In this document: piece after piece, positions 1 through 10,451 of the stretch
How the letters are laid out: each line of letters begins with the position of its first letter
Position numbering within the stretch: the first letter of the stretch is position 1
The notes under the pieces: generated by a model
Database searches by the model: none
What the model was told of the DNA's origin: nothing
Seen by the model: the letters and a program-made list of their open reading frames with translations, nothing else
NCBI GenBank assembly: GCA_022414725.1
Contig: CM039464.1
Span: forward strand, 39,568,699 to 39,632,698
Direction of reading: 5' to 3'
Source of the DNA: Microglena sp. YARC
Taxonomy: Eukaryota > Chlorophyta > Chlorophyceae > Chlamydomonadales > Chlamydomonadaceae
DNA: 64,000 nucleotides
Translations under genes and position numbers: made by a program

Positions 1-1190
1 TTGGGAGTCGGGTGGAGAGTGGGGGCAAGTGGTTCAGGGATTAGGCAAGCACCACGTTGTGTGTGAAAATGAATTTGATGGTGAGCGCTGCATTGATGTT
101 GTGGCCGGAGTCAAAGAAGGACTGTGATATGAGATCGGATTTGGTGTTGAGATCAGTGTGTGTTGGATTGGGAGTCGGGTGGAGAGTGGGGGCAAGTGGT
201 ACAGGGTTTAGGCAAGCACCACGATGTGAGTGATCAAGAATGTGATGGTGGGCGCTGCATGGATGTTGTGGCCGGAGTCAAAAAAGACTGTGATGCGAGA
301 TGGGATTTGGTGTTGGGATCAGTGTGTGTCGGATTGGGAGTCGGTCGGAGAGAGAAAGAATGTGGTGCAGGGATTAGGCAAGCACTAGGGTGTGAACATG
401 AATTTGATGGTGGGCGCTGCATGGATGTTGTGGCCGGAGTCAAACAAAGACTGTGATGCGAGATGGGATTTGGTGTTGGGATCAGTGTGTGTCGGATTGG
501 GAGTCGGTCGGAGAGAGAAAGAATGTGGTGCAGGGATTAGGCAAGCACTAGGGTGTGAACATGAATTTGATGGTGGGCGCTGCATGGATGTTGTGGCCGG
601 AGTCAAACAAAGACTGTGATGCGAGACGGGATTTGGTGTTGGGATCAGTGTGTGTCGGATTGGGAGTCGGTCGGAGGGAGAAAGAATGTGGTGCAGGGAT
701 TAGGCAAGCACTAGGGTGTGTGTAATCAATATAATCAAGAATGTGATGGTGAGAGCGGCAGGGATGTCGTGGCCGGAGTCAAACAGAGTCTGTGATTGCA
801 TGGGATGTGGTGTTGTGATCAGTGTGTGTTGGATTGGGAATTGAGAGGATTGGAGGGCGTGTGGTACAGGGATTCTTGTTTGTGTGGGATGGAAGGATGA
901 AGTATCAAAGAGTTGCTGAGATGCGGTGCGGTGTTGGGATCGGTGTGTGTTGGATTGGGAGTTGAGTGGACAGGGGGCGTGTGGTTCAGGGTGTAGGTCA
1001 GCACCACGTTGTGTGCTTTTTCGTTGTAGCCACTCTTGTCACGGTTGTCAAGTCATTTTAGCCTATTTGGTCTACCCCTGGTCTGTAAAAACATACAGTA
1101 CAGGGTGTAGGGTTTAAGGCAAGCACCACGATGTGTGTGATCATGAATGCGGCACGTGGCCGGAGTCACGGCATCCCTGCAGAAGAACAG
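1..1190 (-). repeat. Tandem array of exon-start copies, about 163-bp period
   Basis: Tandem units of about 163 bp (unit boundaries near 122, 287, 450, 613, 790; more degenerate copies near 914 and 1151). Read on the minus strand, each unit has a 3' splice site (..CATCACAG) followed in phase 0 by a short open stretch beginning SLFDSGHNIHAAPTIKF, then non-coding spacer. The copies agree best across the AG and the first 20 codons, so they look like duplicates of one acceptor boundary. The authentic exon probably lies beyond the left edge, because even the leftmost copy (122 down) runs into spacer. Phase 0 matches the donor of the exon at 2292-2444, so this may be the next exon of the same gene. 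Confidence 0.6.
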
Positions 1191-1514
1191 GGCCACACAC
1201 ACACACCACCAACAACAACAATAACAACATCAACACCAACAGCAGTGTTATGGAGACGCACCTGAATGACTTGGACGTCCACATACGTGGTGTACACATT
1301 GAGTGCTTAGAAAACAGTGACACACACCACCACCACCACCACCATCAGTACACCACACACACACCACCATCAGTACACCACACACGCACACCACCACCAG
1401 TACACCACACACACACACCACCAATATCACCACATACAAACACCGCCACCAATATCACCCCCGCCACCAGTACACCGCACACATACTCCCAACAAAATCA
1501 TCATCATCAACATG
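1191..1514. repeat. CA/CAC-rich low-complexity stretch with one exon-tail copy
   Basis: CACCAC/ACACAC-rich sequence. Positions about 1246-1310 hold a diverged minus-strand copy of the end of the exon at 2292-2444, including its GTGCGT donor. No independent gene is supported. Confidence 0.6.
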
Positions 1515-1612
<98 letters not shown>

Positions 1613-1961
1613 CTAGAACAAGAACAAGAACAAGAACAAGAACAAGAACAAGAACTAGAACAAGAACAAGAACAAGAACAAGAACAAGAACAAGACCAAG
1701 ACCAAGACCAAGACCAAGACCAAGACCAAGACCAAGACCAAGACCGAGACCAAGACCAAGAACAAGAACAAGAACAAGAACAAGAACAAGAACAAGAACA
1801 AGAACAAGAACAAGAACAAGAACAAGAACAAGAACAAGAACAAGAACAAGAACAAGAACAAGAACAAGAACAAGAACAAGAACAAGAACAAGAACAAGAA
1901 CAAGAACAAGAACAAGAACAAGAACAAGAACTAGAACAACAAGAACAAGAACAAGAACAAG

Positions 1962-2004
<43 letters not shown>

Positions 2005-2010
2005 GTGTTA
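1515..2010. repeat. Compound microsatellite (CAA)n-(CAAGAA)n-(CAAGAC)n-(CAAGAA)n-(CAA)n
   Basis: About 33 CAA units, then CAAGAA hexamers, a block of CAAGAC hexamers around 1693-1758, a long second CAAGAA block, and CAA again. Single CTAGAA variants mark both CAA/CAAGAA junctions. Open frames through it (poly-Q/E on plus, poly-L/V on minus) follow from the repeat and are not evidence of a gene. Confidence 0.9.
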
Positions 2011-2016
2011 TAGAGA

Positions 2017-2240
2017 CACACCTGGATGGCTCTGACATCGACATACATGGTGTACACATTGAGTGCTTGGAAGAACAGGGCCACACACACAACACCCCTA
2101 CAACCACCACCACCACCAGTACACCACACACACACTACCAACACCAACAGCAGTGTTATGGAGACGCACCTGGATGACTGTGACATCAACATACATGGTG
2201 TATACATAGGGTGCTAGGAAGAATAAGGCCACACACACAA

Positions 2241-2271
<31 letters not shown>

Positions 2272-2291
2272 GCAGTGTTAAAGAGACACAC
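2017..2291 (-). repeat. Tandem copies of an exon 3' end with its donor site
   Basis: Two further copies (about 2017-2085 and 2157-2225) of the last about 20 codons of the exon at 2292-2444, each followed by GTGTGT or GTGCGT. They are read on the minus strand as VYTMYVDVRAIQ-like sequence and separated by CACCAC/AACAAC simple sequence. They lie on the intron side of the real donor. Confidence 0.7.
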
Positions 2292-2444
2292 CTGGATGAC
2301 TCTGACGTCCACATACATGGTGTACACATAGAGTGCTTGGAAGAACAGGGCCGATGCGAAGGAGATATACTCAAACGTTGTGGGGTTCTTGTGGCGGTAC
2401 ACCTCGAAGCGCAGCAGTATTTGCTCCACAAAGGCGGGAAACGA
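2292..2444 (-). CDS. Internal coding exon, membrane-like protein of unknown family
   Basis: A 153-bp (51-codon) phase 0-0 exon. On the minus strand it follows a pyrimidine-rich 3' splice site ending TTTGCACAG and ends at CAG|GTGTGT. It begins SFPAFVEQILLRFEVYRHKN and has an aromatic/hydrophobic middle (residues about 26-43) that could be part of a membrane segment. I do not recognise the family. A short Lys-rich exon near 5465 lies upstream and exon-start copies with matching phase 0 lie downstream (1-1190), so all may belong to one minus-strand gene. It is odd in being flanked on both sides by tandem copies of its own splice boundaries. Confidence 0.65.
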
Positions 2445-3125
2445 CTGTGCAAATGTCAGGAGGGAAAAAGGTTATATTTCACAGCTATCCAGCTCTTGTC
2501 TATTTCTGCGATAGCGTGCGTCAAGCAATTAAGCCCTCAGAGGCTTCGTACACCTTATAATGATTCGACGGCTGTGTGCAAATGTCAGGAGGGGGAAAGG
2601 TTATAGTTCACAGCTATCCAGCTCTTGTCTATTTATGCGATAGCATGCGTCAAGCACTGAAGCCCTCAGAGGCTCTGTTCGCCTTATTCTGATTCGACGG
2701 CTGTGTGCAAATGTCAGGAGGGGGAAAGGTTATAGTTCACAGCTATCCAGCTCTTGTCTATTTCTGCGATAGCGTGCGTCAAGCAATTAAGCCCTCAGAA
2801 GCTCTGTTTGCCTTATTCTGATTCGACGGCTGTGTGCAAATGTCAGGAGGGGAAAGAGATATAGTCCACAGCTATCCAGCTCTTGTCTATTTCTGCGATA
2901 GCGTGTGTCAAGCACGTAAGCCCTCAGAGGCTCTGAACACCTTATTCTGATTCGACGAATGTGTGCTAATGTCAGGAGGGGAAAAGGGATATAGTTCACA
3001 GCTATCCAGCTCTTGTCTATTTCTGCGATAGCGTGTGTCAAGCACTTCAGCCCTCGGAGGCTCTGAACACCTTATTCTGATTCGACGAATGTGTGCAAAT
3101 GTCAGGAGGCGCAAAGGTTATAGGC
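2445..3125 (-). repeat. Tandem array of 3'-splice-site copies, about 128-bp period, six copies
   Basis: The acceptor-side sequence of the exon at 2292-2444 (minus strand: pyrimidine tract, CTCCTGACATTTGCACACAG) recurs near 2573, 2700, 2830, 2958 and 3092 with about 128-bp spacing. The copies keep the pyrimidine tract and AG but not the downstream coding sequence. Confidence 0.7.
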
Positions 3126-3138
3126 CGTTAAAAAAGGT

Positions 3139-3174
3139 AATGATAACGCCTGGTGGGGCGTGGTGTTAAGGGAA
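3139..3174 (-). mobile_element. Truncated SINE tail
   Basis: A 36-bp match to the 3' end of the tRNA-derived SINE at 3293-3503 (core GGCGTGGTGTTAAGGG), without body or head. Confidence 0.6.
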
Positions 3175-3292
3175 TATCGTGGATAGGTTCCAATGGAATA
3201 CTATACACGATTGCCCTTATTTACAAGCACCAGGACACTTGAGTTGCAACAAACAGCTTCACATGTCCAGGCTTACCCTCACAAGCAAATGT

Positions 3293-3503
3293 AATGATAA
3301 CGCCTGGTGGGGCGTGGTGTTAAGGGAACCCGTCGTACGCAGAGAACGGTCTACCACCTCGACTGGACAAGCTACCATCGCGATTGACAACGACCTGCAA
3401 CGCTAAGGGTGATCGTGGGGGGAATTGAACCCCCGACCCTTCGTTGTTCAAGCGATTTGGTGTACCACTAGATTTGGTGTACCAACCGTACCACTGAAAC
3501 GGG
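3293..3503 (-). mobile_element. tRNA-derived SINE, copy 1
   Basis: On the minus strand a tRNA-like head (about 3412-3503) has a box-A-like TGGTACGGTTGGTAC and a box B GGGTTCAATTCCCC with a five-pair G/C stem. It is followed by a body that recurs at 12,605-12,788 and 29,440-29,638: a segment like GTCGCTGTCAATCGCCATGG, then one like ACCACGCCCCACCAGGC, then a tail ending TCATTA. The head carries a 17-bp tandem duplication (3454-3470, 3471-3487), so it is not a working tRNA. The body after box B and the shared tail distinguish it from a plain tRNA pseudogene. Confidence 0.75.
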
Positions 3504-3770
3504 CTGTTATAGTTCGTTAGTTAGCAAGTCAGCAGATGATTTGGATTTGTGTTTTCAAAACACTTCGTGGTTTGTTGTTAGTACCTCAAATTTGAGAATT
3601 GGGGCTGAGAATTCTGAAACAACTGCCTGAGAATCGAGAATTCTTAAAATTCTGAAAATTGTCAGAAAAGTTGCCTGAAAAGTGAAGGTACTAACTCAAA
3701 CTATGAGACTCAAATCTAAATCATCCCCTGAATGGCTATAAAAGGCGCATCTTGCGAGCTTTCTACACTA
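3504..3770. other. AT-rich spacer with GAGAATTCT short repeats
   Basis: No gene is visible. Around 3590-3690 there are several imperfect GAGAATTCT/AAAATTCTGAAA repeats. Confidence 0.5.
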
Positions 3771-4640
3771 TGGCAAAAAAGAAACTGTGCGCATGTCAAG
3801 AGGGGGACAGGTTAGTTTAATGGCAAATAATGAGGATTTAATACACGATGGCAAAACAAAACTGTGCGCATGTCAAGAGGGGCACATGTTACTTAAATGG
3901 CAAATAATGAGGATTTACTAAGCGATGGCAAAACAAAACTGTGCGCATGGCAAGAGGGGCACATGTTACTTAAATGGCACATCATGCAAACTTGCTCCAC
4001 TATGGCAAATCAAAACTGTGCGCATGGCAAGAGGGGGACAAGTTACTTAAATGGCAAATCACGCCAACTTGCTACACTATGGCTGTAAACGTCTGTGCGC
4101 ATGTCAAGACGGGGACAGGTTACGGAAATGGCAAATAATGCGAACTTTCTACACTATGGCTGCAAAGTGCTGTGCGCATGTCAAAAGGGGGACAGGTTAC
4201 TTCAATGGAAAATGATAATGCGAACTTGTACACTATGGCAAAACAAAACTGTGCGCATGTCAAGAGGGGAACAAGTTCCTTAAATGGCAAATCATGCAAT
4301 TTTTCTACACTATGGCTGTAAACGACCGTGCGCATGTCAAGAGGGGCACAGGTTACTTCAATGGCAAATCAAATAATGCGAACTTGCACTATACACTACA
4401 CTATGGCAACTATGTACACTATGGCAAAACATATCTGTGCGCATGTCAAGAGGGGCACAGGTTACTTGAATGGCAAATAATAATGCGAACTTTCTACACT
4501 ATGGCAAAACAAAACTGTGCGCATGGCAAGAGGGGGACAGGTTAGTTTAATGACAAATAATGAGGACTTACTACGCGATGGCAAAACAAAACTGTGTGCG
4601 TGTCAAGAGGGGGACAGGTTGGTAAAAGAGCACACTATGT
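3770..4640. repeat. Tandem array, about 80-110-bp period, about ten copies
   Basis: Units contain ACTATGGCAAAACAAAACTG followed by TGCGCATGTCAAGAGGGG and GACAGGTTAC. Read on the minus strand, each carries a pyrimidine tract and CTTGACATGCGCACAG, which resembles the acceptor copied in the 2445-3125 array (CTCCTGACATTTGCACACAG). It may be an older array from the same 3' splice site. Confidence 0.75.
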
Positions 4641-4679
4641 GAGCTTCATAAGCCCCAAACCCTCACTTTACTACTACCC

Positions 4680-5450
4680 CAAACGATAAAACAAAACAAA
4701 ACAACACAACACAACAAAACACAACATGACACTATGCAACACAGCACAGCAATACACAGCAATACACAGCAATACAATGTAAAACACAGCACAGCACAGC
4801 TATACACAGCAATACACAGCAATACAATGTAAAACACAGCACAGTATAGCACAGCAATACACAGTAAAATAAAACACAGCAATACACAGCACTTCAATGC
4901 ATAACACAGCAAAACACTGCAAATCACAGCACATCACAGCACCACACAACACAATACAACAAACAACACAATAAACACACAATGCGATACAGCACAGTTC
5001 AACACAGTACCACACAACACAAAATAACATAATACAACACTGTACAACAGAGTACAACACAGTACAACACAATACAAAATAATGAAATACAACTCAACAC
5101 AACGTAATACAACACAGTACAATACAGCACAGTTCAACACAAAACAACACAATACAATTAAACGCATTACAACACAGTACAGCACAATGCAACACAAAAC
5201 AATACAACACAATACTATAAAACACAATACAATACAACACAACACAACACAGAACTATAAAACACGATGCAACAAAAGGCAACGCACAATTATACAATAC
5301 AACACACAACACAAAACACAAAACGTCACACTACACACAACGGAACACAATTCAAGACACAGCACACAAAACACACACAAACGCACAGCACACAGAACAC
5401 AAAAATACAAACAACACGCAACACACACACAAATACACAAAGAATGCATA
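4680..5450. repeat. ACAAC/ACACAGCAATAC low-complexity tract
   Basis: About 770 bp of degenerate CA-rich sequence (ACACAGCAATACACAGCA, AACACAATACAACAC). Cys/Val-rich or Thr/Gln-rich frames across it are composition artefacts. Confidence 0.85.
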
Positions 5451-5464
5451 AAATAAACACTTAC

Positions 5465-5531
5465 ATATTTCTTCTTCGCCGCAGGCTTCTTCGTCCTGTC
5501 CCTCTTCATGCTTTTTGAATAATTATAGCTG
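5465..5531 (-). CDS. Possible short Lys-rich coding exon
   Basis: On the minus strand an open stretch ends MKRDRTKKPAAKKKY and is followed at once by a consensus donor (TAT|GTAAGTG). The acceptor may be GGGCAG|CTATAATTATTC (exon 5465-5531) or a site nearer the ATG. The phase 0 end matches the start of the exon at 2292-2444, which would place this basic segment just before it. Weak evidence: short, biased in composition, and rests on one good donor site. Confidence 0.4.
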
Positions 5532-5611
5532 CCCCCAGTGATGCCTCTTGGTTGACTTGGTTTAACTTGGTTTTTGTTTTTCGTCCACCACCACATGGTT
5601 CCACAAGCAAA

Positions 5612-5815
5612 GCTAGATCAATGCACAGGTGGCTTGTCCCTAAGGATAATTGGTCAGGCACTAACACACTTGCCACTCTGCCAGCCAGCTGCTGGATCAA
5701 TGCACAGGTGGCTTGTCCCTGACGATGATGGGCCGGGCTCTTACACACTTGCTACTCTGCCAGCTTGCTGCTGAATCAATGCTCAGGTGGCTTGTCCCTA
5801 ACCATGCTGCTTGAA
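5612..5815. repeat. Tandem repeat, about 85-bp period, 2.4 copies
   Basis: Repeats of a unit containing CACAGGTGGCTTGTCCCT and CACACTTGCYACTCTGCCAGC. Confidence 0.75.
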
Positions 5816-7168
5816 GAATAGTAGCTGAAGGGTGCCAGGTGGCGTAGTCCTAAGGGTAGTGAGCTATTGCGCTCAATTCCTGGTGAATCGGAAACACAGC
5901 TGAAGGAGATGAATGAAGGATGCAGATAGCCCAGTTCTCAAAAGTTTGGGACAGCTCCTGCTTGTGATCAGAGGATGGATGGAAGACCAACACCGGGGAC
6001 TGTTGTGTGGGCTTGTCTTGGGTCAGCAATGGCTGGCCTATGACAATGGAACTGCTATGATGAAAGCACTGGCTAAGCTACGACACAGGCGCTTATGTGG
6101 ATAAGCAAAATCAGCGATGAGAGGGAATTGCGGAGCCGATGCGCGAAAGAGAACGGTGAGAATTCAACGCTGCACCAAGCGCAAGAAGGGGCCTCGGAGA
6201 GGGGAAGTAGTCAACTAACTCGCTAATGCGGGTGAGAGAAAGGGGGGGAGACGGAAGGCTGGCATGGGCACGCGTGCTGGCACGTGGGAAGGGAATCGCG
6301 CGCACGCCAGCTAGCACCTCCCGTAAGGAACCCTCTAAGGAACCTCAGAGTAGGTTAGCTCACTTTCCGAAGGTGCCGAAATTAAGTAACCTATCAGGCT
6401 TTTCCGTATCATTCGCCTTCCACACTGGGCTATTTGGGGAGCTCGACTTCCCAAATCACTGCGCTACGCGTCATCTTTCTCCAAAAGCCGAGCCAGGTCC
6501 AGTAGAAGATTTTTTATTTTGAAGTACGGTACCGTATAGCCAGTTCAAGTGGCTTCGACCGTTTTTGTGTTTCTCCGCTTCTCAGTCCCCACGAGCGTGT
6601 CGTAGCATGGTGGGATTCAGGCGATTCCCACATGGTGGACGTTGCATGCACACTGGACACCCGTTCAACTCTGAACTGTCCTTTGGGGTTGGGTTTTCAT
6701 GCAAGGGGCCCTGTGCACATGTGGGGTGCTAGAGACGAAGGGCTGGACCGCTGATGGCATGCAACTGAGCATGTGTGCCCACGTCACACACCAGCATCAG
6801 AGTACCGTAGCACACCATGTTATGCAGTATGTAAGTATGGACCCCTACGACCCTACGTACATCAATACCGGTACATGTAACAGGGGATTAGGGGAGGGAG
6901 TGTTTTGTGTACTAGAGGGGAGTAAGGGACTTATCACTTGTGGCATTCCCCAAACATCCATTGATCCATGTTGGTTGACAAGCACAATCGAAAAAACCCA
7001 CCAACTGGTTTAAATCTGCTTTGTCAAGGCGTCTTAAAATATGATGGGCCATGCATACAACAGATCATCACATGCTCACGCATACCGAATAGTACCTGTG
7101 GTTTAAGAATGTTACTGTCCTGATTTGTTTTTTTAGAAGAATCCAAAAATTTGCGGACAAGCCCACAA
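5816..7168. other. Non-coding stretch, nothing recognised
   Basis: No ORF with a recognisable domain, no tRNA, and no repeat shared with the rest of the window. Frames of 60-104 codons look like background. Confidence 0.4.
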
Positions 7169-7300
7169 CAGGAAAATTCAAGAAGACCCTCAACTTTGCT
7201 CCCTGACACACAACCGATTGAATAGCCTGCGTCCTGCGACGCAACATGCCCTTCCTTCTGGCCAACTGAACCCACCCACGTTGCGTTCTGAACAACCCTG
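7169..7300 (-). mobile_element. hAT-like MITE (family A), short copy
   Basis: The left end CAGGAAAATTC and right end GAACAACCCTG are imperfect terminal inverted repeats of the family at 23,485-23,669, and the inside shares GCCTGCGTCCTGCGACGCAAC. Flanking octamers GCCCACAA and GCCTACAG agree at six of eight positions, as expected for an old 8-bp target duplication. Confidence 0.7.
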
Positions 7301-7734
7301 GCCTACAGCATCGTGCTATAATCTGACGGCCCATCCATGCCTTAAACATCAAAATCCTTGGTACAAAATGTTGTCTCTCATGGGATCACGAATGGTATTT
7401 TGCAGAAGATTGCATGTGGTGATCTAGAAGTACACTACCGGTAGTTTATGGATGTTTATTTTCCTTCCCAGTACCGGCACTAAGTAGCCTATTAGGATCT
7501 GCTGTTTATGTCTCTATTTCTTTCATTTATTCAGCCAGTTGAGCCTATCGACTTGTAGAAGTCCAGGCACCCCAATTTTTTGCTCCAGTTTAGGGGCCTG
7601 ACTGTAGTGTGGATGGCCTGAGGATTCAAGTTCCATACCTGATAGTATTGATTATTCGAGGCTGGTCAGGCCCTGTAGCTTTGTAGGCTACCCAATGACT
7701 GTAACATGCAAACATACGACTTCACATGCCTCCC
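7301..7734. other. Non-coding stretch, nothing recognised
   Basis: No supported gene or shared repeat is seen. Confidence 0.4.
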
Positions 7735-8431
7735 AACTATCCATACCGACAGTCCGGTACACAAACGTGATCAGACTCTGAACCGGGCAGGTAATGAAAA
7801 AGACACGGTGCAGCCCTGCTCCAGTACCAACACGGTACACACGTGATCAGACTCGGAACTAGGCAGGCAGGTAGGTAATGAAATAAGACACTGAGTAGAG
7901 CTTTGCTCGAGTACCGACAGTCGGGTACACACACGTGATCAGACTCTGAACTAGGCAGGTAGGTACGTAGGTAATGAATACAACAGTCCGGTACTCACAC
8001 ATGATCAGACTCTGAACTAGGCAGGTAGGTAATGAAATAAGACACTTTGAGTGCAGCCCTGTTCGAGTACCGACAGTCCGGTACACACACATCATCCGTC
8101 CCTGAACCAGGCAGATAGGTAGGTAGATAATGAAACAAACAATCCGGTACACACGTAATAAGATTGTGAACTAGGTAGCAAGGCAGGTAGATAGGTAAGA
8201 AATGAAATAAGACACTTGGTGCAGCCTTGCTCAAGTACCGAAAGCCCGGTACACGCACCGACACACGTGATCAGACTCTGAACTAGGCAGATAGGTGGGT
8301 AGGTAATGAAACAAATAGTCCTGTATACATGTCATCAGCCTGTGAACTAGGTAGGTAGGTAGGTAGGTAGGTAGGTAGGTAGGTGGGTAGGTAGGTATTA
8401 AAATAAGACACTGAGTGCCGCCTTGCTCAAG
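7735..8431. repeat. Tandem array, first half (interrupted by a LINE)
   Basis: Degenerate units of about 65-110 bp built from ACAGTCCGGTACACACACGT, GATCAGACTCTGAACTAGGC, runs of AGGTAGGT and AATGAAATAAGACACTGAGT. A pure (GTAG)n run lies near 8350-8395. The array resumes at 9438, after a retrotransposon insertion. Confidence 0.8.
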
Positions 8432-9437
8432 TACCGGACTCCTTAGTGGCACCGTAATTTATTATCCCTTTTTTCTTCTTGTGATGATGAGAATGGCTTG
8501 ATTCCCTTTACATCCGCCTTACATAAGCAGGATCAGATTCGTTCCATAGCACAGTTTAGAATGGGTTCCCATTGGCTGAACACAGAAAGAATGAGGGTGG
8601 TAGATAGAGCACACATCCCTCGCTCAATGAGACACTGTCAAATGTGTGGGTTCCAAAAACCTGAGCATGAAATGCATATATTTGAGTGCCCTTTTTATAA
8701 TGATATTCGCCTCCGCTACCAGAAGCTGTTTACAGATATTTATAGGCATGTCCAGGAGGATACCGACTTAACCGTATGGAATGTGGAATTCTGCGATTCC
8801 ACATTCAGAACCTTTATGAATGGAAATGGCACTAAGTCTTTTTGGAGCAACCTAGCCGACTATCTTTCTACTTGTAGAAGAGCAAGACAGGAAGCCCTGG
8901 ACTGCTTAGTGGCACCGTAATTTATCATCCCTTTTTTTCTTCTTGTGACTTCTCAGTTGTTAGCTTCTTACCTCCGCCACTGTAAGTGGTTGAGATCTGG
9001 GTCCGGCTCTATGGGGTTTAATACCTACGCCACCAAAACGGTGGTTGGGAGTTTGGTTTGTTTGTCCTCGACACACCCCTGATGTAATGGGGTTTTTTGC
9101 TTTGTGGGTGCTTTTTCTTTTTGTTTAAAGCACAGAGTCTCATACACCCTCGCGGTGTCAAGTAGACTTTAACATGTAATGTAATGTAATGTTGTGACTC
9201 CTCATTTGTTAGCTTCTTACCTCCGCCACTGCAAGTGGTTGAGATCTGGGTCCTGCTTTATGGGGTTTAATACCTACGCCACCAAAACGGTGGTTGGGAG
9301 TTTGGTTTGTTCGTCCTAGCCACACCCCTGATGTAATGGAGTTTTTTGCTTTGTGGGTGCTTTTTCTTTTTGTTTAAAGCACAGAGTCTCATACACCCTC
9401 GCGGTGTCAAGTAGACTTTAATATGTAATGTAATGTA
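8432..9437 (+). mobile_element. 5'-truncated non-LTR retrotransposon (LINE) with duplicated 3' UTR
   Basis: The insertion splits the surrounding tandem array between CAAGTACC and GTACCGACAG. It holds a fragment of an ORF end (about 8434-8480), a longer ORF end (8498-8920), and a 3' UTR of about 245 bp present twice in tandem (about 8946-9191 and 9192-9437). Each UTR copy has a CCACCAAAACGGTGG hairpin and a (TGTAA)n-like tail. Microsatellite tails and 5' truncation are typical of LINEs. The layout suggests nested or tandem insertions of one family. Confidence 0.75.
8498..8920 (+). pseudogene. C-terminal end of LINE ORF2 (zinc-knuckle-like region)
   Basis: 140 codons with no RT or endonuclease domain, so only the end of an ORF2-like polyprotein remains. 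A CCHC-type cluster, C47-x2-C50-x9-H60-x3-C64, lies in the context RHCQMCG...HIFECPFY. This is the motif found downstream of reverse transcriptase in many LINE ORF2 proteins, after the typical FRMGSHWLN segment. The frame is open to its stop before the 3' UTR. The ATG is internal and probably not a real start. Confidence 0.75.
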
Positions 9438-9893
9438 AGTACCGACAGTCCGGTGCAAACACTTAATCAGACTCTGAACTAGGGAAGTACCCACACATGA
9501 TCAGACTCTGAACTAGGCAGATAGGTAGGTAGGTAATGGAATAAGACACTGAGTGCAGCCTTGCTCAAGTACCGACAGTCCAGTAAACACACATGGTCAG
9601 ACTCTGAACTAGGCAGGTAGGTAGGTAGTGAAACAAGACAGTCCGGTACACACACATGATCAGACTCTCAAATAGGCAGGTAGGTAGGTAATGAAATAAG
9701 ACACCGAGTGCAGCCTTGCTCAAGTACCGACTGTCCGGTACATACACGTGATCAGAATATGAACTAGGCAGGTAGGTAGGCAGTGAAACAAGACAGTCCG
9801 GTACGCACACATGATCAGACTCTGAACTAGGCAGGTAGATAGGTAGGTAATGAAATAAGACACTGAGTGCAGCCTTGCTTAAGTTACATCCTG
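9438..9893. repeat. Tandem array, second half
   Basis: Continuation of the array at 7735-8431 (GTACCGACAGTCCGGT, GATCAGACTCTGAACTAGGC, AGGTAGGTAGG, GAGTGCAGCCTTGCTCAAG), ending just 3' of the C2-domain gene. Confidence 0.8.
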
Positions 9894-10043
9894 ATGTAGA
9901 AAGCGAAGGCCATGGCGCGGGCATAAGAACCCACAAGGCAGACCGATAGAGTCCATGGTAGTAAGAATAGATAGTCCCAACTAAAGAAGGTGTGAATAAA
10001 CATAATAAATCGATCTTCAAATCTTCTAATTAGACATCCATAT

Positions 10044-10451
10044 CTACTTCTTCTCCTCCTCCTCCTCGTCGGAGTCCATCATCATCATTCCGTCGCCAGA
10101 GTCCATCAAGCCCATGAAGCCAGCAGGGTCAACATCCTCCTCCTCCTTGCCGAAGCCCCAAGCAGTCATCATCATGTCAACCTTGCCTCCGGGAATGATC
10201 AGGGCCTTGTAGACAGGCTTGCCAATCTTCAGCTCGGGAATGAGGTACTCGCACTCATCTCCAATCTGCTTCTGGTCCTCTCCCTCACCCATGTAGAAGA
10301 TGGCACTGCACTTGGTGGCCTTCTCGTCGACGATGTCGAACTCAAAGGTCTCCTCCCAGGTGGGATCCAGACCAGCCTGGATGGTGGTCTTCACCTCCTT
10401 GTCTCCAACCTTCACCTTGACCATGCACAACGCCTTCTTGATGCCATAAGC
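10044..10451 (-). CDS. C2-domain protein, exon 2 of 2
   Basis: This exon encodes residues 23-157 of a predicted 157-residue protein. It starts after a pyrimidine-rich acceptor (CACTATCCAG|GCT) in phase 0 and ends at a TAG. It contains the middle and end of a C2 fold: a strand LCMVKVKVGD (30-39), then DPTWEETFEFDI (51-62), the hallmark D-P-x-W-x-E-x-F-x-F of C2 domains, then further strands. The tail is Met/Asp-rich and ends in a run of Glu followed by KK. The usual loop-1 acidic residues (a DPY-like motif) are missing, so calcium binding is doubtful. C2 modules bind membranes or proteins; no partner is evident here. Confidence 0.85.
   Translation of the reverse strand, partial: AYGIKKALCMVKVKVGDKEVKTTIQAGLDPTWEETFEFDIVDEKATKCSAIFYMGEGEDQKQIGDECEYLIPELKIGKPVYKALIIPGGKVDMMMTAWGFGKEEEDVDPAGFMGLMDSGDGMMMMDSDEEEEEKK

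Noticed and set aside
1133..2035. 300-codon Gln/Glu-rich open frame
   Set aside because: Produced entirely by CAA/CAAGAA/CAAGAC repeats; the complementary strand gives equally long poly-Leu/Val frames.
3412..3503. Stand-alone tRNA gene
   Set aside because: It carries a 17-bp internal duplication, an unpaired acceptor and an ambiguous anticodon; better explained as the SINE head.
4646..5321. Cys/Val-rich minus-strand ORFs
   Set aside because: Artefacts of the ACAAC/ACAGC low-complexity tract.
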